Source: Carallia brachiata (lineage: Eukaryota > Streptophyta > Magnoliopsida > Malpighiales > Rhizophoraceae). From it: DNA of 64,000 nucleotides. The translations under genes were made by a program, and so were the position numbers. The stretch is taken from the NCBI GenBank assembly GCA_021464245.1, contig JADCRB010000066.1, forward strand, positions 1,587,548 through 1,651,547. Direction: 5' to 3'. This document shows positions 1 through 10,505 of this stretch, one piece after another. The notes beneath the pieces are model-generated. The model was not told the DNA's origin. It saw nothing but the letters and a program-made list of their open reading frames with translations, and searched no databases. Within the stretch, counting starts at the first letter, position 1. Each line of letters begins with the position of its first letter.

Positions 1-604
1 CTTGCTTGCCAATTCATCTGTTGGATAGAGATGTTTCCTTGGAAAGGTTGGACCATCCCCATTTTGAATGCAAGCTAATTAAGGACATAAACCAACCACA
101 GAAGCTGCGAATAGAATTGATGGCTAGAAAGATAGCGAGCTCTATTCAACCAATTTTGGAGAGTTTTCTTTTACACATTTATTTGTTTGGAAGTGCGAAT
201 AGAATTGTTAAGCTCGGTCTCAACTACATTTTTCAAATCCAAATCCAACAAACCAAAAAAATTCATACAATTTTGGCTTTGTAGCTTTGGGTTGATAAAA
301 TGGAAAAGTAATAGTGTTTCATAATTCTAACAGAAAGTATTGTGCCTTCACACGATACAATTCGCTCACCTACTGACTGAACTCGCAAAAGGAAAAAATT
401 CCACTGTACCCAGGAAGAAAATATCTCGCTACTTTGAAAAATGTAGATGCCTAAGACGTATGGATAGCCCACCAAACTCCTTGACAAAGTGTCAAAGTCA
501 TGATCTTACGTGGAACGAACAATCCCTTATCACTAGATCATAATATTTAGTAATTAGATTTGTAGTTGCAGTCAAAATATGAATCATATGGACCATTGTC
601 CTAC
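1..604. other. Left flank: U5-distal spacer of a preceding snRNA module
   Basis: The first bases match the sequence just beyond the U5 promoters at 6830-6890 and 48870-48930, so a minus-strand U5 gene should lie immediately outside the window to the left. The rest is AT-rich spacer of the kind found between U5 and U2 in this cluster. I see no gene here. Confidence 0.7.
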
Positions 605-2303
605 AATAAAATCATGAAGTCACATGAGCTAAATTGATCAACACCTCAAAATGTAATGGGGAAGAGCTTAGGGGAGAAAGCATCAACAAGTCTGTAGGCG
701 CAAAAGATCTAATTGAAAGTCAAGGTTTCTTCCCATTATAGTACTTCTTTTTATATTTGTCTCTACTAAAATGTTTATTTCGCTCCACTCAATTCCTATA
801 TCTTTCTTCTTTACTCCTACTACCAGAAATTCCTGGCTTCGACACAGCTCTGTAACAAACTTACTGCTACACAAAAACTATCTAGAGGATTGTTTTTTTT
901 TTGGGTCTAATAGGAGGAATATCTCTCCTTATTCCTATAAAGCTCATGCTCCTTTCAAAATTAGAACTCAAAAATTCAAAAATAAAAATTTAACTTACTA
1001 AACTATTAGAGTGTTTCTAAGGAACAAGAGCAGTCTTTTGTATCATGGGTGACCAGGTTAGTAAATTGCAGGTCAAAGTGTTCAATCCATTTTTGGGGCC
1101 ATCAATAGTAGGCTTTATAAATTCCTCCAAGGCTGGAACTAAAACCAGTGTCAGTCCTGCGACAGTCACTAATCTATGTGAACCTTGCCGTGTGCCCAAT
1201 TGTTGACTTCAAGTGTAGCCAGGAAGCCCGGGAGGACCGTACATGAACTCCATTTTGTTAATATTTTTCAGTATTTTGATATTGTTGTTAATATTTTTTT
1301 TATTGCACTTCAGTGCTTTGATTTGGACAACTATAGGTATTGTTTGTTTGCTTTTAATTAACACAAAATCAGATCATGATCCAAGCAATAGAGCATGATC
1401 CTCTAGCTACAATGGTAAAGCTGCCAAACTCTTTTAAGGTTAGCAATTAGCACCACCCTCCACCAGTTGTTGGTTCATGGATGTTGACCTTATGCAATAA
1501 CAAAAATGTCCTAGTTCTAAATTTAATTAGGGTCGTTGGTGCCCTTAATTATGTTCCTAAAAAGTGAAAACTCAAGTATAGTTCAGGACACTGATTTTGA
1601 TGCATTTAGTTGTTATGAACAGAGATGAATTTGCAAGCCTTGAATTAGGTCCAAGAGGATGCCAAAAATATTAACTTTTGGGGTGTCCTCCAAGAACCCT
1701 TCGTGTTAGCAGTTAGCACAGCAAGATTTGGGTATGTGAAACTGATTAATGCTTCATATATAATATTTTTAACTACTATATGCCTACTATGTTTACATGA
1801 TCACATTTGTTGTGGAAAGCGTTAATTTGATACTGTGTATTCTTTTATGTATGATTAATATATACAATTCTTTCATGTCCTTTTCAAGTTTGGTATGAGA
1901 ATTGCTTCCAGGAACTAATCAAAGCTCTTACATTAATTTTTATCAATAAAAGAGTTGTTACCCCTAAAATGCCAAAGCTCGCCTTAAAAAGACATCCAAT
2001 ATATGAGGCTCTCAGAATGTGTGATTTAAGAAAAGATAAAAAATACGAAGCTTTATTTTTGGCGAGGATATTATTTTGGTAAATAAAAAAAAATTGTATT
2101 GGCTAAAAATGCATAATAACTTTTTGTATTCCATTAAGTAAATTAAATACATACATATTGATAAGTAAAAGTAATGGGACGAAAACCAAAACTAGAATTT
2201 GCGTTTCTTTGCTTAGTACAAATATCAATGTGGCAATTTCCAAGGACAAATCCTGAAAAAATAAAGAGAGAAAAAAATAGAAAAAAGGTAACAGAAAACA
2301 GAA
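605..2303. other. U5-to-U2 spacer of unit 1 (same in units 2 and 3)
   Basis: Spacer upstream of U2-a; its counterparts start at 17340 and 34917. The ends (605-770 and 2060-2300) resemble the spacer before U2-b. The middle 1.2 kb does not and may be an old insertion of unknown origin. A 53-codon ORF lies at 1045-1206, 18749-18910 and 36302-36463. It stays open in all three copies despite amino-acid changes, but I do not recognise it and see no promoter. Confidence 0.6.
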
Positions 2304-2352
2304 GTCCCACATCGACCAAGAGAGACTAGTACAACAAAAACCAGTTATAAAG
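2304..2352 (+). promoter_or_regulatory. U2-a promoter, unit 1: USE + TATA
   Basis: A perfect plant upstream sequence element GTCCCACATCG at 2304-2314 is followed after 31 bp by TATAAAG at 2346-2352, 32 bp before the U2 start. This spacing is typical of RNA polymerase II snRNA genes in plants. Unlike units 2 and 3, this copy keeps both elements intact. Confidence 0.85.
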
Positions 2353-2377
2353 TCTAACTCAGGATGCAATTTAAAGA

Positions 2378-2575
2378 ATACTTTTCTCGACCTGATGGTT
2401 AAAATTAAGTGTAGTATTTGTTTTTATCAATTTAATATCTGATACATGGATCATTGACCCACATGATATTAAATTAATATTTAAATGGAAAGGGCTCACT
2501 ACAATAGCTTGCTATTGGAGTCCTCGCGCGCTGCCCATGTGTTGCACTACTGCAAGGGCCAGGCGCATCCTACTA
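2378..2575 (+). ncRNA. U2 snRNA, divergent copy U2-a (unit 1)
   Basis: U2 snRNA pairs with the intron branch point in the spliceosome. The copy is about 198 nt with recognisable U2 ends and the branch-point recognition core GTAGTA intact. The 5' stem-loop region is diverged (CGACCTGATGG in place of CGGCCTTTTGG), and substitutions are scattered through the body. A plant 3' box match (CA-N5-AGTTTAA) follows directly, inside a 51-bp tandem duplication of the 3' tail (about 2562-2663) that units 2 and 3 lack. The promoter looks intact, so it may be transcribed as a variant U2. On body sequence it could equally be a decaying copy. Confidence 0.85.
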
Positions 2576-2663
2576 ATTTTAGTTTAACTATTTCTTTTGC
2601 GCACAATTAAGAGGCGCACCCTACTAATTTTAGTTTAACTATTTCTTTTGTGCACAATTAAGA
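2562..2663 (+). repeat. 51-bp tandem duplication of the U2-a 3' tail
   Basis: The U2-a 3' end, its 3' box and the following flank occur twice in tandem with a period of 51 bp (GGCGCATCC at 2562 and GGCGCACC at 2613). Units 2 and 3 carry one copy, so this arose in unit 1 after the units separated. It duplicates the 3'-end processing signal. Confidence 0.85.
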
Positions 2664-2940
2664 GCCACCGCATGATCTTAGAGATATAATAACTGTTGGC
2701 AACAGCCCCATTTGCGAAATTTTGATGGTGTTTGTTCATTCTTTTGATTTTTTTTTTCTTTTCACAGGGTCCTGAACTTTAGCTTCAATCATACTCTGGG
2801 GCAAAGTACTTCCTTTTTGGTAAGTTAGGGGGAGAAGGGATTCGAATTCTTAACATTAAAAATTTATTAAGAAGGTTTTGGAAATTAGCATCAATCTCAA
2901 ACCCAAAGCGTCTAGGACACTAACTAGAAGATTGGTATAA
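2576..2940. other. Spacer between U2-a and the U1 fragment
   Basis: AT-rich spacer; the counterparts are 20241-20516 and 37805-38072. The second part resembles the segment between U5-b and U1-c (about 10860-11090), which places the following U1 fragment as the relic of a U1-c-like gene. I see no separate gene. Confidence 0.6.
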
Positions 2941-3022
2941 GTGCAACCACCTAAGGTTTCCCGAGTGGCAGAGCGAACGTCATAATTTGTGGTAGTAGGG
3001 CCTACATTCAAGTGGCCCCTTC
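2941..3022 (+). pseudogene. U1 snRNA 3' fragment, U1-d (unit 1)
   Basis: About 82 nt match the 3' half of U1, from the stem-loop II-III region to the end, including the Sm-site region ATAATTTGTGGTAG. The 5' half, with the splice-site recognition sequence, is absent and replaced by promoter-like flank. It cannot make a functional U1. Confidence 0.88.
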
Positions 3023-3104
3023 CAATTCTTACTCAATTTTTTATTGTGTTTTTTTTTTTACAAGTCAATTCTTTCCATGGATGGCAGCCTTGTGAGGAAG
3101 AGAG

Positions 3105-4831
3105 GGTAATATATCTCATAAAATAGGTATAATTACATATTATATCTATAAGTTTTAGAGATTACAAAACATGTACCGTAGCTTTAAGTGTAGTTACAAA
3201 AAACATCTCAAATAACTATTCCGTTAACTGAAGTTCATTTTAATAACAAAAATGTCATTGAAATTTACATAAAGTATCAAAATTGCCCTCTTAGCATAAA
3301 TAATAGCAATTGACTGTTGGGCGCAAATTTCTTTGTCGAGAATCCTAACAGCTACAATCCAACAGCTACAAAAATCATTTAACTATAAATAAAGGTTTCA
3401 AACATCACAAAAGTTGGGCAAAAAGTATTCAGCTTCTTGTTTTTCTTTTTCTCCAAAAGACATTCTCCTCCTTGTTCTTCTTCTCAACCTACAAATTTAA
3501 AAGCAATGTCTTTCTCAAGCTCAAGCTCCATGAATATTAAAGGCCACAGATTTAGAATCATACCGCAGAAAACATGCAATAAAAGAGCTTCAAGTAAAGT
3601 TTCCAACTTAAAAAAAAGCAAGCACAACCTATAATATTGTTGTGAGGACAAAAACTATAGTGCAAGCTTCATTAGGGATAGTGCCTACCCGTGAACTTCC
3701 AAAATGAGCAGTATATGGCTCTCAAAAATGTTGTCCATATTTAAATTGTTTACTTATTTTTTAGTGGCTCAAAAAAAGAAAAAAAAGAAAAAAGACAATT
3801 TCAAAGAACAATTTTATGTCACTTTATTGATTAAGGATAACATAAGTCAGTCAACAATCTTTTTGGTGGAAAACACAACAAAAAATTAAAAGGAAATAGG
3901 GATTTGAGCCGAGACTCTAAGAGCATAATAAAGATCAGGAAGAAGAAATAGGAAGAACACAGAATGATATTATAGAATTTAATATCAATTAGTTTTTATA
4001 TTCTTATTTTATAATTAATTCATAACAAATTTTTTCTAATTTAATCGAACTCACCAATAAATAAACACATAAAACATATCAATAATCACAATCAAATGTT
4101 CTTTTGAAAAACCCTCAATTTTGTTTTTAACTTGTAGACCTAACAGAAACCCCAAATTGATATTATTTTGAAACGCTAAAAAATTGAAACCCTAATCTTG
4201 AAATTGATTAATTTATTGAAACCTAGACATAAAATAAACATTTCAGAACCCTATAAGCCTCAATTGACTACCCCATAACTAAACCCCAATTTTTTAAGCC
4301 ATTCTGGAAACCACAACACATCGGGATTCAAATTTTTAGGGTTTTCCTAGTGCTTTACAACCCTAAGCGAGCAAATGCCCAATGATGTCGTCGCTAAACC
4401 TTGAAATTGACTCAACCCTCAAACCCATTATTTTTTGCCCCTCATTGAACCGAACTATAAACTAATCTACGAAAAACAACGCAACACATCAGAACACAAC
4501 GAAAGAAGCAATAATTGGTCACTTATGATTTCTCACAAAAAAACCAAGGATTCTGGAAAGAGATTGAAGAGAATCAAAAAGGGTTTTAGTGCTTTGTTTT
4601 ATCTCACTTTCAGAATGGCAAAGCAGAGTTGGGAACAATAGAAATAAAGGACTAGGGTTGTGTGTGTTTGGAACATGATTGTATAAACATAAGGATAACT
4701 TGGACTTTTCATGTCTTTTATTAGTTTTGATTGACAGCGTTAAGTCAGAGAATGTGTTTTGTAATTTCTAAAACTCATGAATGTGATCTATAATCATGCT
4801 TATTTTATGGGATGTAAAACGTAATTTACCC
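3105..4831. mobile_element. 1.7-kb non-autonomous TIR element, Mutator-like (unit 1)
   Basis: The ends form imperfect inverted repeats of about 90 bp (GGTAATATATC at the left, ATTTACCC at the right). They are flanked by a 9-bp duplication with one mismatch (GGAAGAGAG 3096-3104, AGAAGAGAG 4832-4840). The related flank near 47050 (GAGGAAGAGAGATGATTTG) shows the uninterrupted sequence. Long TIRs and a 9-bp TSD suggest a MULE, though an 8-bp TSD (GAAGAGAG) would suggest hAT. No transposase is visible. Short ORFs inside (3437-3634, 4435-4641) are unrecognised and could be captured gene pieces. Confidence 0.75.
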
Positions 4832-4840
4832 AGAAGAGAG

Positions 4841-5384
4841 ACAATTTGTGTAAATATAGGAGATTTGTAAGGTACAAAGTATTGATAAATGTTTATCTTC
4901 CTCAAACAGAATTTGCTCAAGTTTTGACCTTTGAACAGAAACTTGCCTTTCATTTAATACCATGAATATATTTTTCCTTTTCCGCGTATAAAATACTAAT
5001 TAGTACTCATAAACGTATAAATGCAGAGATCTTACATTCTTATTTTCTTGTCTTTGCTTCTTTCAAAATTATTGATGTTTATTATGTATAAAAAAAGTTT
5101 ATTGTCTTTGTTTTTTTTTTTTTTCTCTAGCAACAAAAAGCTCAAAAGAAGAATTATCAAAAATATTTTCTTGGGCTTTATTTTATTTTATTTTTTTATT
5201 TAAATGGCTTGGTTGCCAATAACCCATGTCATCAAAGTCTCTTTATCTAAAGCCATTGATTAGTAATGGTCCATTCTTTTGATTCCTTCTTCTCTTTCTG
5301 GCAAGGTACACTGCAAAGGACCAGTTGAGGGTGAGAAGGGATTTGAACCTGGACACCACAGTTTGTTTTGAGAGTGTAACTTGA
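4841..5384. other. Spacer upstream of U1-a
   Basis: AT-rich spacer with T tracts, homologous to the spacers upstream of U1-b (about 8880-9388) and at 47110-47310. The counterparts are 22405-22944 and 39971-40510. Short ORFs here sit in repeated non-coding DNA and I do not call them. Confidence 0.6.
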
Positions 5385-5436
5385 ATCCCACATCGAAACT
5401 GAACATAGATATCTATAGAAGCCTAGAAGATAAATA
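5385..5436 (+). promoter_or_regulatory. U1-a promoter, unit 1: USE + TATA
   Basis: USE ATCCCACATCG lies at 5385-5395. After 33 bp comes GATAAATA at 5429-5436, 31 bp before the U1 start. Both elements match the plant snRNA consensus at Pol II spacing. Confidence 0.9.
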
Positions 5437-5459
5437 ACAGCATCTGAAATCCAAGTAAC

Positions 5460-5620
5460 ATACTTACCTGGACGGTGTCAATGGGTGATCAAGAAAGCCC
5501 ATGGCCTAGGTTGGTGGCCTTCATTGCACTTAGTAGGTGCACCCACCTAAGGTCTCCCCAATGGGGAGAGCCTACGTCATAATTTGTGGTAGTAGGGGCT
5601 TGCGTCCGCGCAGCCCCTGT
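5460..5620 (+). ncRNA. U1 snRNA, U1-a (unit 1)
   Basis: U1 snRNA recognises 5' splice sites. The 5' end ATACTTACCTG is perfect, stem-loop I carries GATCAAGAA (U1-70K loop), stem-loop II carries ATTGCACTT (U1A loop), and the Sm region ATAATTTGTGG is intact. The gene ends near GCGCAGCCCCTG. One oddity is GACGGTGTC in place of GACGGGGTC at the base of stem I; units 2 and 3 keep GGGG. With an intact promoter this is a plausible expressed gene, though the stem I change may weaken it. Confidence 0.92.
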
Positions 5621-6659
5621 CAATACTAGAACAAAACTTTAACCTATGTAATCACCAATTTTATTTAGTTCAATCAATGATTGGCTCTGATCTTTCTTAA
5701 TATAACCGTACGAGGTGATAGTATAATGCTGCAAGGTTTGGGGCCAATTTGGAACAAATGGGCAGAGTCTACTTAATTCATTTATATTTGTTGATTATTA
5801 TGCATGAAGAGTGAAAATAATTTTGATGGTTATGATTATATATCTGTGAGTTTCTGTTGTCAAATTTTCGTTTCTTCATAGTATTTATGATATCATTTAT
5901 TTACAATCACAGGCAACTGATTTGTCAAAGAGTTGACAAAACTTTAACAATGCAAAACTACAAATTTGGGGTTTTGCTCGGATGGATTGGTGCTGCAGGC
6001 CTGTTAGCCTCATTGATATTTCAAAAGATAAATTATTACTTATTAATTTTTTTGCCTGCAGTTGTTAATTGCTACAAAAGGGAGTACTTAGTAAATCTGA
6101 TCATCCTTGGCTACAGAGAACAATTCAAAACTTGGATTAGATGTACGACATGGGATTCTAGAAAGTTAATTTAGACATTTGATATTTGCTCAAATTAAGT
6201 TCTGGCTCCTTAGTGCTAGAGATATTTTTGGTGCTACAATAATAAACCCTTGGTCTTGGAGTTTGCAGGAAAAGAATTTTTCTTTATCAAGAAAAAGAAA
6301 ATTATCTTTTGTACATTTTAGCAATGGAAAATCAATCATTGGACCTTCTGCTCCGTTTGATGTTTCCCAAATCTGATAAACGAGAAGAGCTATGGTAGGT
6401 CGGCGGTTAATGTAGAACCAGCCAAACCATCATGACATAAATCTTTTGTACATTTTAGCAAGGGAAAATTGATCATTGACTTTAACCCCCTTCCCGCTGG
6501 CCCGAACAACTTTTGTTGCTTACTCTTTTTGTCAAAATCACAAGGCCACAGATTAAAAGTTAATCCTTCAGCAAAAAGAAAATATTTTTTAAAGGGGGAA
6601 AAAAATTAAAAAAAAAATGCTGTAGGCAATCTCAGTTATTGTTTGGAATTGGTTGGGGC
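5621..6659. other. U1-to-U5 spacer
   Basis: Spacer between U1-a and minus-strand U5-a; the counterparts are 23179-24261 and 40745-41827. A block at about 5925-6010 recurs after U1-b (9835-9930) and near 47510-47590, and is among the more conserved spacer segments. I recognise no gene. Units 2 and 3 carry an extra short duplication of the AACCGTAC...GATAGTATAA segment near 23270-23330 and 40835-40895. Confidence 0.55.
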
Positions 6660-6740
6660 CTATTTGCAGCAAACACACGGTATTCTTTAGTAAAAGGCGA
6701 AAGAATAGTTCACTTTGTGTTCAACACATGGCTCCATGCT
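6660..6740 (-). pseudogene. U5 snRNA, U5-a (unit 1), 3' end deleted
   Basis: U5 snRNA aligns exons through loop 1. On the minus strand the 5' end AGCATGG and the loop CGCCTTTTACTAAAG (6685-6699) are perfect. Homology stops after CAAATAG: compared with U5-c, a deletion removed the Sm site AATTTTTGG and the 3' stem. Without an Sm site it should not assemble an Sm core, although its promoter (6763-6814) is intact. Transcripts, if made, are expected to be unstable. Confidence 0.88.
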
Positions 6741-6762
6741 CCGCATGATGTTGTCATTCGTC

Positions 6763-6814
6763 CATTTTAAGCGCAAGTTTTCACATAAGTAACTGTTTGT
6801 AGTCGATGTGGGAC
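6763..6814 (-). promoter_or_regulatory. U5-a promoter, unit 1 (minus strand)
   Basis: The complement of 6804-6814 is a perfect USE, GTCCCACATCG. After exactly 33 bp comes a weak TATA-like TTAAAATG (6763-6770), about 30 bp from the U5 start at 6740. It has Pol II spacing and faces leftwards. Confidence 0.82.
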
Positions 6815-8535
6815 TACAGTATTTGGCCCTTTGCTTCCCAAATCATCTATTGGAGAGAGATGTTTCCTTGAAAAGGTCGGAACATTCCCATTTTGACTAG
6901 CAAAAGGTATGTTGATACAGCTGAATCACAAAAAATTTTGAGTGGAGTTTGGCTTGGTAAACGCTGTCAAAAATTTTAATTATGTAAAATCTTTTATAGG
7001 AGAAAATAATAATATTTCCCATGTTGAGATAAGATTAGAGTCATCTTGGTAATATCTTATAATGCTAGATCCCACAGAGTGATGTGAGACTCTTAACAAA
7101 TGCAATGTCAAAATGAATGCATATCAAGGACATAAACCAATCACATAATTAATCTGAGAATAGAATTGTTAAGATCTTAGTCCCAACCACATTTTTCAAA
7201 CCCAAGAAACCAAAAAAATTAATATAATTTTGGCTTCGTGGATTTTAATTGATGAAATGAGAAAGTAGATGTATTTCACAGTCCCCGCAAGAAGAATTAG
7301 TCCTTTACATCACACAATTCGTTGGGCCACTGACTGAACTCACTAAAGGAAGAGATTTCACGGTACCCAAAAAGAAGATGCAACCATTCACAAAACTGTG
7401 TATGTCTAAGATGTATGTGTAGTCCACCAAACGGCTTGATATAGAATCAAACTTATGACTTTACATAGAATGAACAATCCCCTATAACTAGATCGCAATG
7501 TTTAGTAGTTGGCTTTATAGTTGTTGCCAAAATATGAATCATATGACTGCTGTTCTACAATATAATCATGAAGTCACGTGCTCTAAATTGAACAATACCT
7601 CTAAATGCAAGGGCCACAGCTTAGGAGCGGAAGCATTAACAAGTCAATAGGCGAAAATGCTCTCATTCAAAATCAATATTTGATCCCATTATAGTACTAT
7701 TTTCTATATTTGTCTCTACTAAAATTTTTGTTGGGAAATGTTAATGACCACACGAATTTGCCATACAAAAGTGTTATATTGCAACAACAGATAGATTTTG
7801 TACAACTGTAACAGTAAAATGTGCAACAAAAAATATAATTATTTTTCTGATTCATTTTTAACATTGTGGTTGCACAAAATCTATCTGTTGTTGCAATATG
7901 ACCATAGTATGACAAATTTTTTGTATGTCTCTATAGTGGAGCCCAATTTTTATTTTAATCCACTCAATTTTTTTACCCTTATATCTTTTTTCTTAATTTT
8001 TGGTGAGGATCGCAAATCATAAAAATACTCGTATTTTTTTGGTATATGTGAGAAGATAAAGAACCAATCAACTAAAAACAAAAGAAGACAATCACGTGTT
8101 TATCACCATCAAGAAGTAATCACAACCCCAAAGATGGATGATCGAATAAAACCTCGCCAAAACCAAAAATAAAAAAAATAGTGGTATTAGCTGAAAATGA
8201 ATCATAACTTTGCGTTTTCCATTAATAAGACCAAAAGCATACATAGTGATAGACATAATTGTGTCCACAGTGCAAACCTAAAACCAAGAATAAAAGCAAT
8301 CTATCCAATTTTAGCGATCAACAAGAACCTCTTGTATAAAGTATATCTTTACTTATAGCGTCTTTCCACATATTGGTAAGGAAAAGCAATGGGACAACAA
8401 AGAAAACCAGAATTTCTGTCTGTTTGGAGTTCTGCACAACAAATTTGCCTTTCTTTGCATAGTGTACATATACCAACGTGGCATTGTCCAAGGACAAAGC
8501 TTGTAAAGATAGAGAGGAAAAGACGGGTAACAAAA
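6815..8535. other. U5-to-U2 spacer, module b
   Basis: Spacer of about 1.7 kb between U5-a and U2-b; the counterparts are 24417-26136 and 41983-43706. It contains a foldback repeat, annotated separately, and otherwise no recognisable gene. This spacer includes the zone (unit 2, about 24.4-26.2 kb) where unit 2 changes from resembling unit 3 to resembling unit 1. Confidence 0.55.
7755..7918. mobile_element. Foldback MITE-like repeat (unit 1)
   Basis: Two arms of about 50 bp (around 7755-7806 and 7868-7918) are inverted copies sharing GCAACAACAGATAGATTTTG. They are separated by an AT-rich loop of about 60 bp. The related U5-to-U2 spacer of module a lacks it, so it is an insertion. The motif GTGCAAC/GTTGCAC links it to foldbacks at 50.1 and 51.6 kb. 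Confidence 0.7.
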
Positions 8536-8586
8536 ATCCCACATCGACCAAGAGATATCTAGCACAGCATAAACTAGTTATAAAAT
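8536..8586 (+). promoter_or_regulatory. U2-b promoter, unit 1: USE + TATA
   Basis: USE ATCCCACATCG (8536-8546), a 32-bp gap, then TATAAAAT (8579-8586) 32 bp upstream of the U2 start. This is a textbook plant Pol II snRNA promoter. Confidence 0.93.
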
Positions 8587-8610
8587 CGAACTTGAGACGT
8601 AATTCAAAGC

Positions 8611-8806
8611 ATACCTTTCTCGGCCTTTTGGCTAAGATCAAGTGTAGTATCTGTTCTTATCAGTTTAATATCTGATAGGTGGGTCAATGACTCACATGAT
8701 ATTAAATTAATTTTTAAACGGGGAGGGCTACAACAATAGCTTGCTATTGGAGTCCTTGCGCGTCGCCCATGCGTTGCACTACTGCAAGGGCCTGGCGAAC
8801 CCACCA
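8611..8806 (+). ncRNA. U2 snRNA, U2-b (unit 1)
   Basis: A 196-nt gene beginning ATACCTTTCTCGGCC and ending in CACCA. Features are the branch-point recognition GTAGTA (8644-8649), the conserved 5' stem-loop (GGCCTTTTGGCTAAG), an Sm-like AATTTTTAA, and the 3' stem-loops GCGTTGCACTACTGCAAGG. A near match to the plant 3' box follows (AGTCTGA). Both promoter elements are intact. This and its copies in units 2 and 3 are the best U2 candidates for expression. Confidence 0.96.
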
Positions 8807-9388
8807 ACGCTAGTCTGACTATTTCCTTTCTGCTGGCAGCCCTACCAATTCTTACTGAATTTTTCTCCGTTTTTTGCAAAGATGGGAGATTTGTAAGATA
8901 CATAGTATTGATAAGTGTTTACCTTCTTCAAACAGAATTTGATCAAATTTTTACCTTGGAACTGAAAATCGTGTTTCGTTTAATACCATTAATATATTTT
9001 TCCTTTGCCGAATATTGAAAATGTTAATAAGTACTCATAAACATATGATTGCGGAGATCTTACGTTCTAGTTTTCTTGTCTTTGCTTCTATCAAAACTAT
9101 TCATTTTATTCTGCAGAAATGAAGTTTTCTGGCAGCAAAGTATTCAAAAGAAATAAGAATTTCCAAAATAATTTCTTTAGCTTTAACTTGTTTGATTCAA
9201 ATGGTTTAATTGCCGACAACCCATGTAAGCAAATTCTTTCTTATCTAGACCCATTTTCTTGTGCTAGTCCAATTCCATTCTTTTCATACTTTGTTTTCTT
9301 TTTGGCAAGGTAAACTGCAAAGGACCGACAGAGGGTGAGAAGGGAGTCAAACCCCAACCCCACAATTTGTTAAGAGAATGTAACTTGA
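8807..9388. other. Spacer between U2-b and U1-b
   Basis: Spacer homologous to the one before U1-a; the counterparts are 26406-26987 and 43978-44607. A 64-codon ORF (9119-9313; also 26718-26912 and 44338-44532) is open in all three copies, but it lies in U1 upstream DNA without coding signals and I do not call it a gene. Confidence 0.55.
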
Positions 9389-9441
9389 ATCCCTCGTCGA
9401 AAATGGAAAAAGGATATGAACGAAAGCATAGAGGATAAATA
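9389..9441 (+). promoter_or_regulatory. U1-b promoter, unit 1: degenerate USE + TATA
   Basis: The USE reads ATCCCTCGTCG (9389-9399), with two changes from ATCCCACATCG; units 2 and 3 have one change (ATCCCACGTCG). GATAAATA (9434-9441) follows after 34 bp. It is probably weaker than the U1-a promoter. Confidence 0.8.
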
Positions 9442-9464
9442 GTAGCATTTGAAACCTTCCCGAC

Positions 9465-9622
9465 ATACTTACCTGGACGGGGTCAATGAGTGATCAAGAA
9501 GGCCCATGGCCTAGGTTGGTGGCCTCCATTGCACTCAGGAGGTGCACCTGCCTAAGGTCTCCCAAAGGGGAGAGCCTACGTCATAATTTGTGGTAGGGGG
9601 GCCTGCGTTTGCGCGGCCCCTG
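9465..9622 (+). ncRNA. U1 snRNA, U1-b (unit 1)
   Basis: The 5' end ATACTTACCTGGACGGGG is perfect, and the U1-70K loop GATCAAGAAGG, the U1A loop ATTGCACTC and the Sm region ATAATTTGTGG are all present. The stem reads CAATGAGTGATC where U1-a has CAATGGGTGATC. The 3' stem GCCTGCGTTTGCGCGGCCCC is well formed. The weakened USE is the only clear defect. Confidence 0.93.
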
Positions 9623-10505
9623 CCTATAGGAAAACAAAAGTTTATTTATTTTATGTGCAATTACTTTGCTACAGATGTCAATTTTATTAAGTTAAATGAT
9701 TGGCTTTGTACTTTGATAATTCTATCACTACAAAGTTCGGGGCCTTCGTTATGGGGATATGACAAATAATTATTGACTATTATAAATTCGTAACATTTAT
9801 GGTATCATTTATTCAAAATCACAGGAAACTAAATTTGTTAAAGAGTTGAGAGACATTGACGATGCAAAACTACAAATTTGTGGGTTTTACTCTGATGGAT
9901 TGCTACTGTTGGCCTGTTAGCCTTACAGATATTTCAAAAGAAATATGATTACTTGTAGATTTTTTTTTTCATTTTTCCTCCACTTGTTAATTTCTAACGG
10001 AGCGAGTACTTAATAAAGCTGCCATCATCCTTGGCTACATAGAACAATTCAAATCTTGGGAATTAGATTTACAACTTAGATTCTTAGACAATCAAACCTT
10101 TGATATTTCTAGAACTGATAAAATCACAAATTTATCTAAAGTACAATAAATCTACATTTCACGCCCCCAAAAAAGGCTATAGAACCGTGGAATCCATTTT
10201 AAGTTTTGGCTTATTAGCGTTACAGATACTTCTAGTGCCACAAAAATAGAAGTTTAATCCCAAAATTAACTCCATAAGCATTGCACCTCGTGTTCGGTGT
10301 TGACAATGTTGACATTTCAAGTCCAGATAAACAATGAGCGCAGTGGCAAGCGGCTAACGTGAAACTAGCCAAGTGAAAATTATTGATTTCAGCTATTGAT
10401 TTAGCCCTCCTCTAAAAAACAGGGAAAAAAACACCTTAAAATTACTATGCCTGCTGATGTCTTACAAAGCAAGCGCAAAAGCTTGGACTGGAATTGATTG
10501 GGCTG
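9623..10505. other. U1-b to U5-b spacer
   Basis: Spacer homologous in part to that between U1-a and U5-a; the counterparts are 27222-28104 and 44840-45707. No gene recognised. Confidence 0.55.

Noticed and set aside
3437..3634. 65-72-codon ORFs in the 1.7-kb element (also 21012 and 38569)
   Set aside because: They start in T-rich DNA, are low in complexity (Ser/Lys runs), and their reading differs between copies. They are more likely chance or captured non-coding DNA.
8318..8903. Overlapping minus-strand ORFs around 8318-8903 and equivalents
   Set aside because: They are antisense to the U2-b gene and its promoter. Conservation comes from the snRNA, not from protein coding.
9119..9313. 64-codon ORF open in all three units
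   Set aside because: It lies in spacer upstream of U1-b with no coding signal, biased toward Phe/Asn by AT-rich DNA. The related spacer before U1-a does not keep it.
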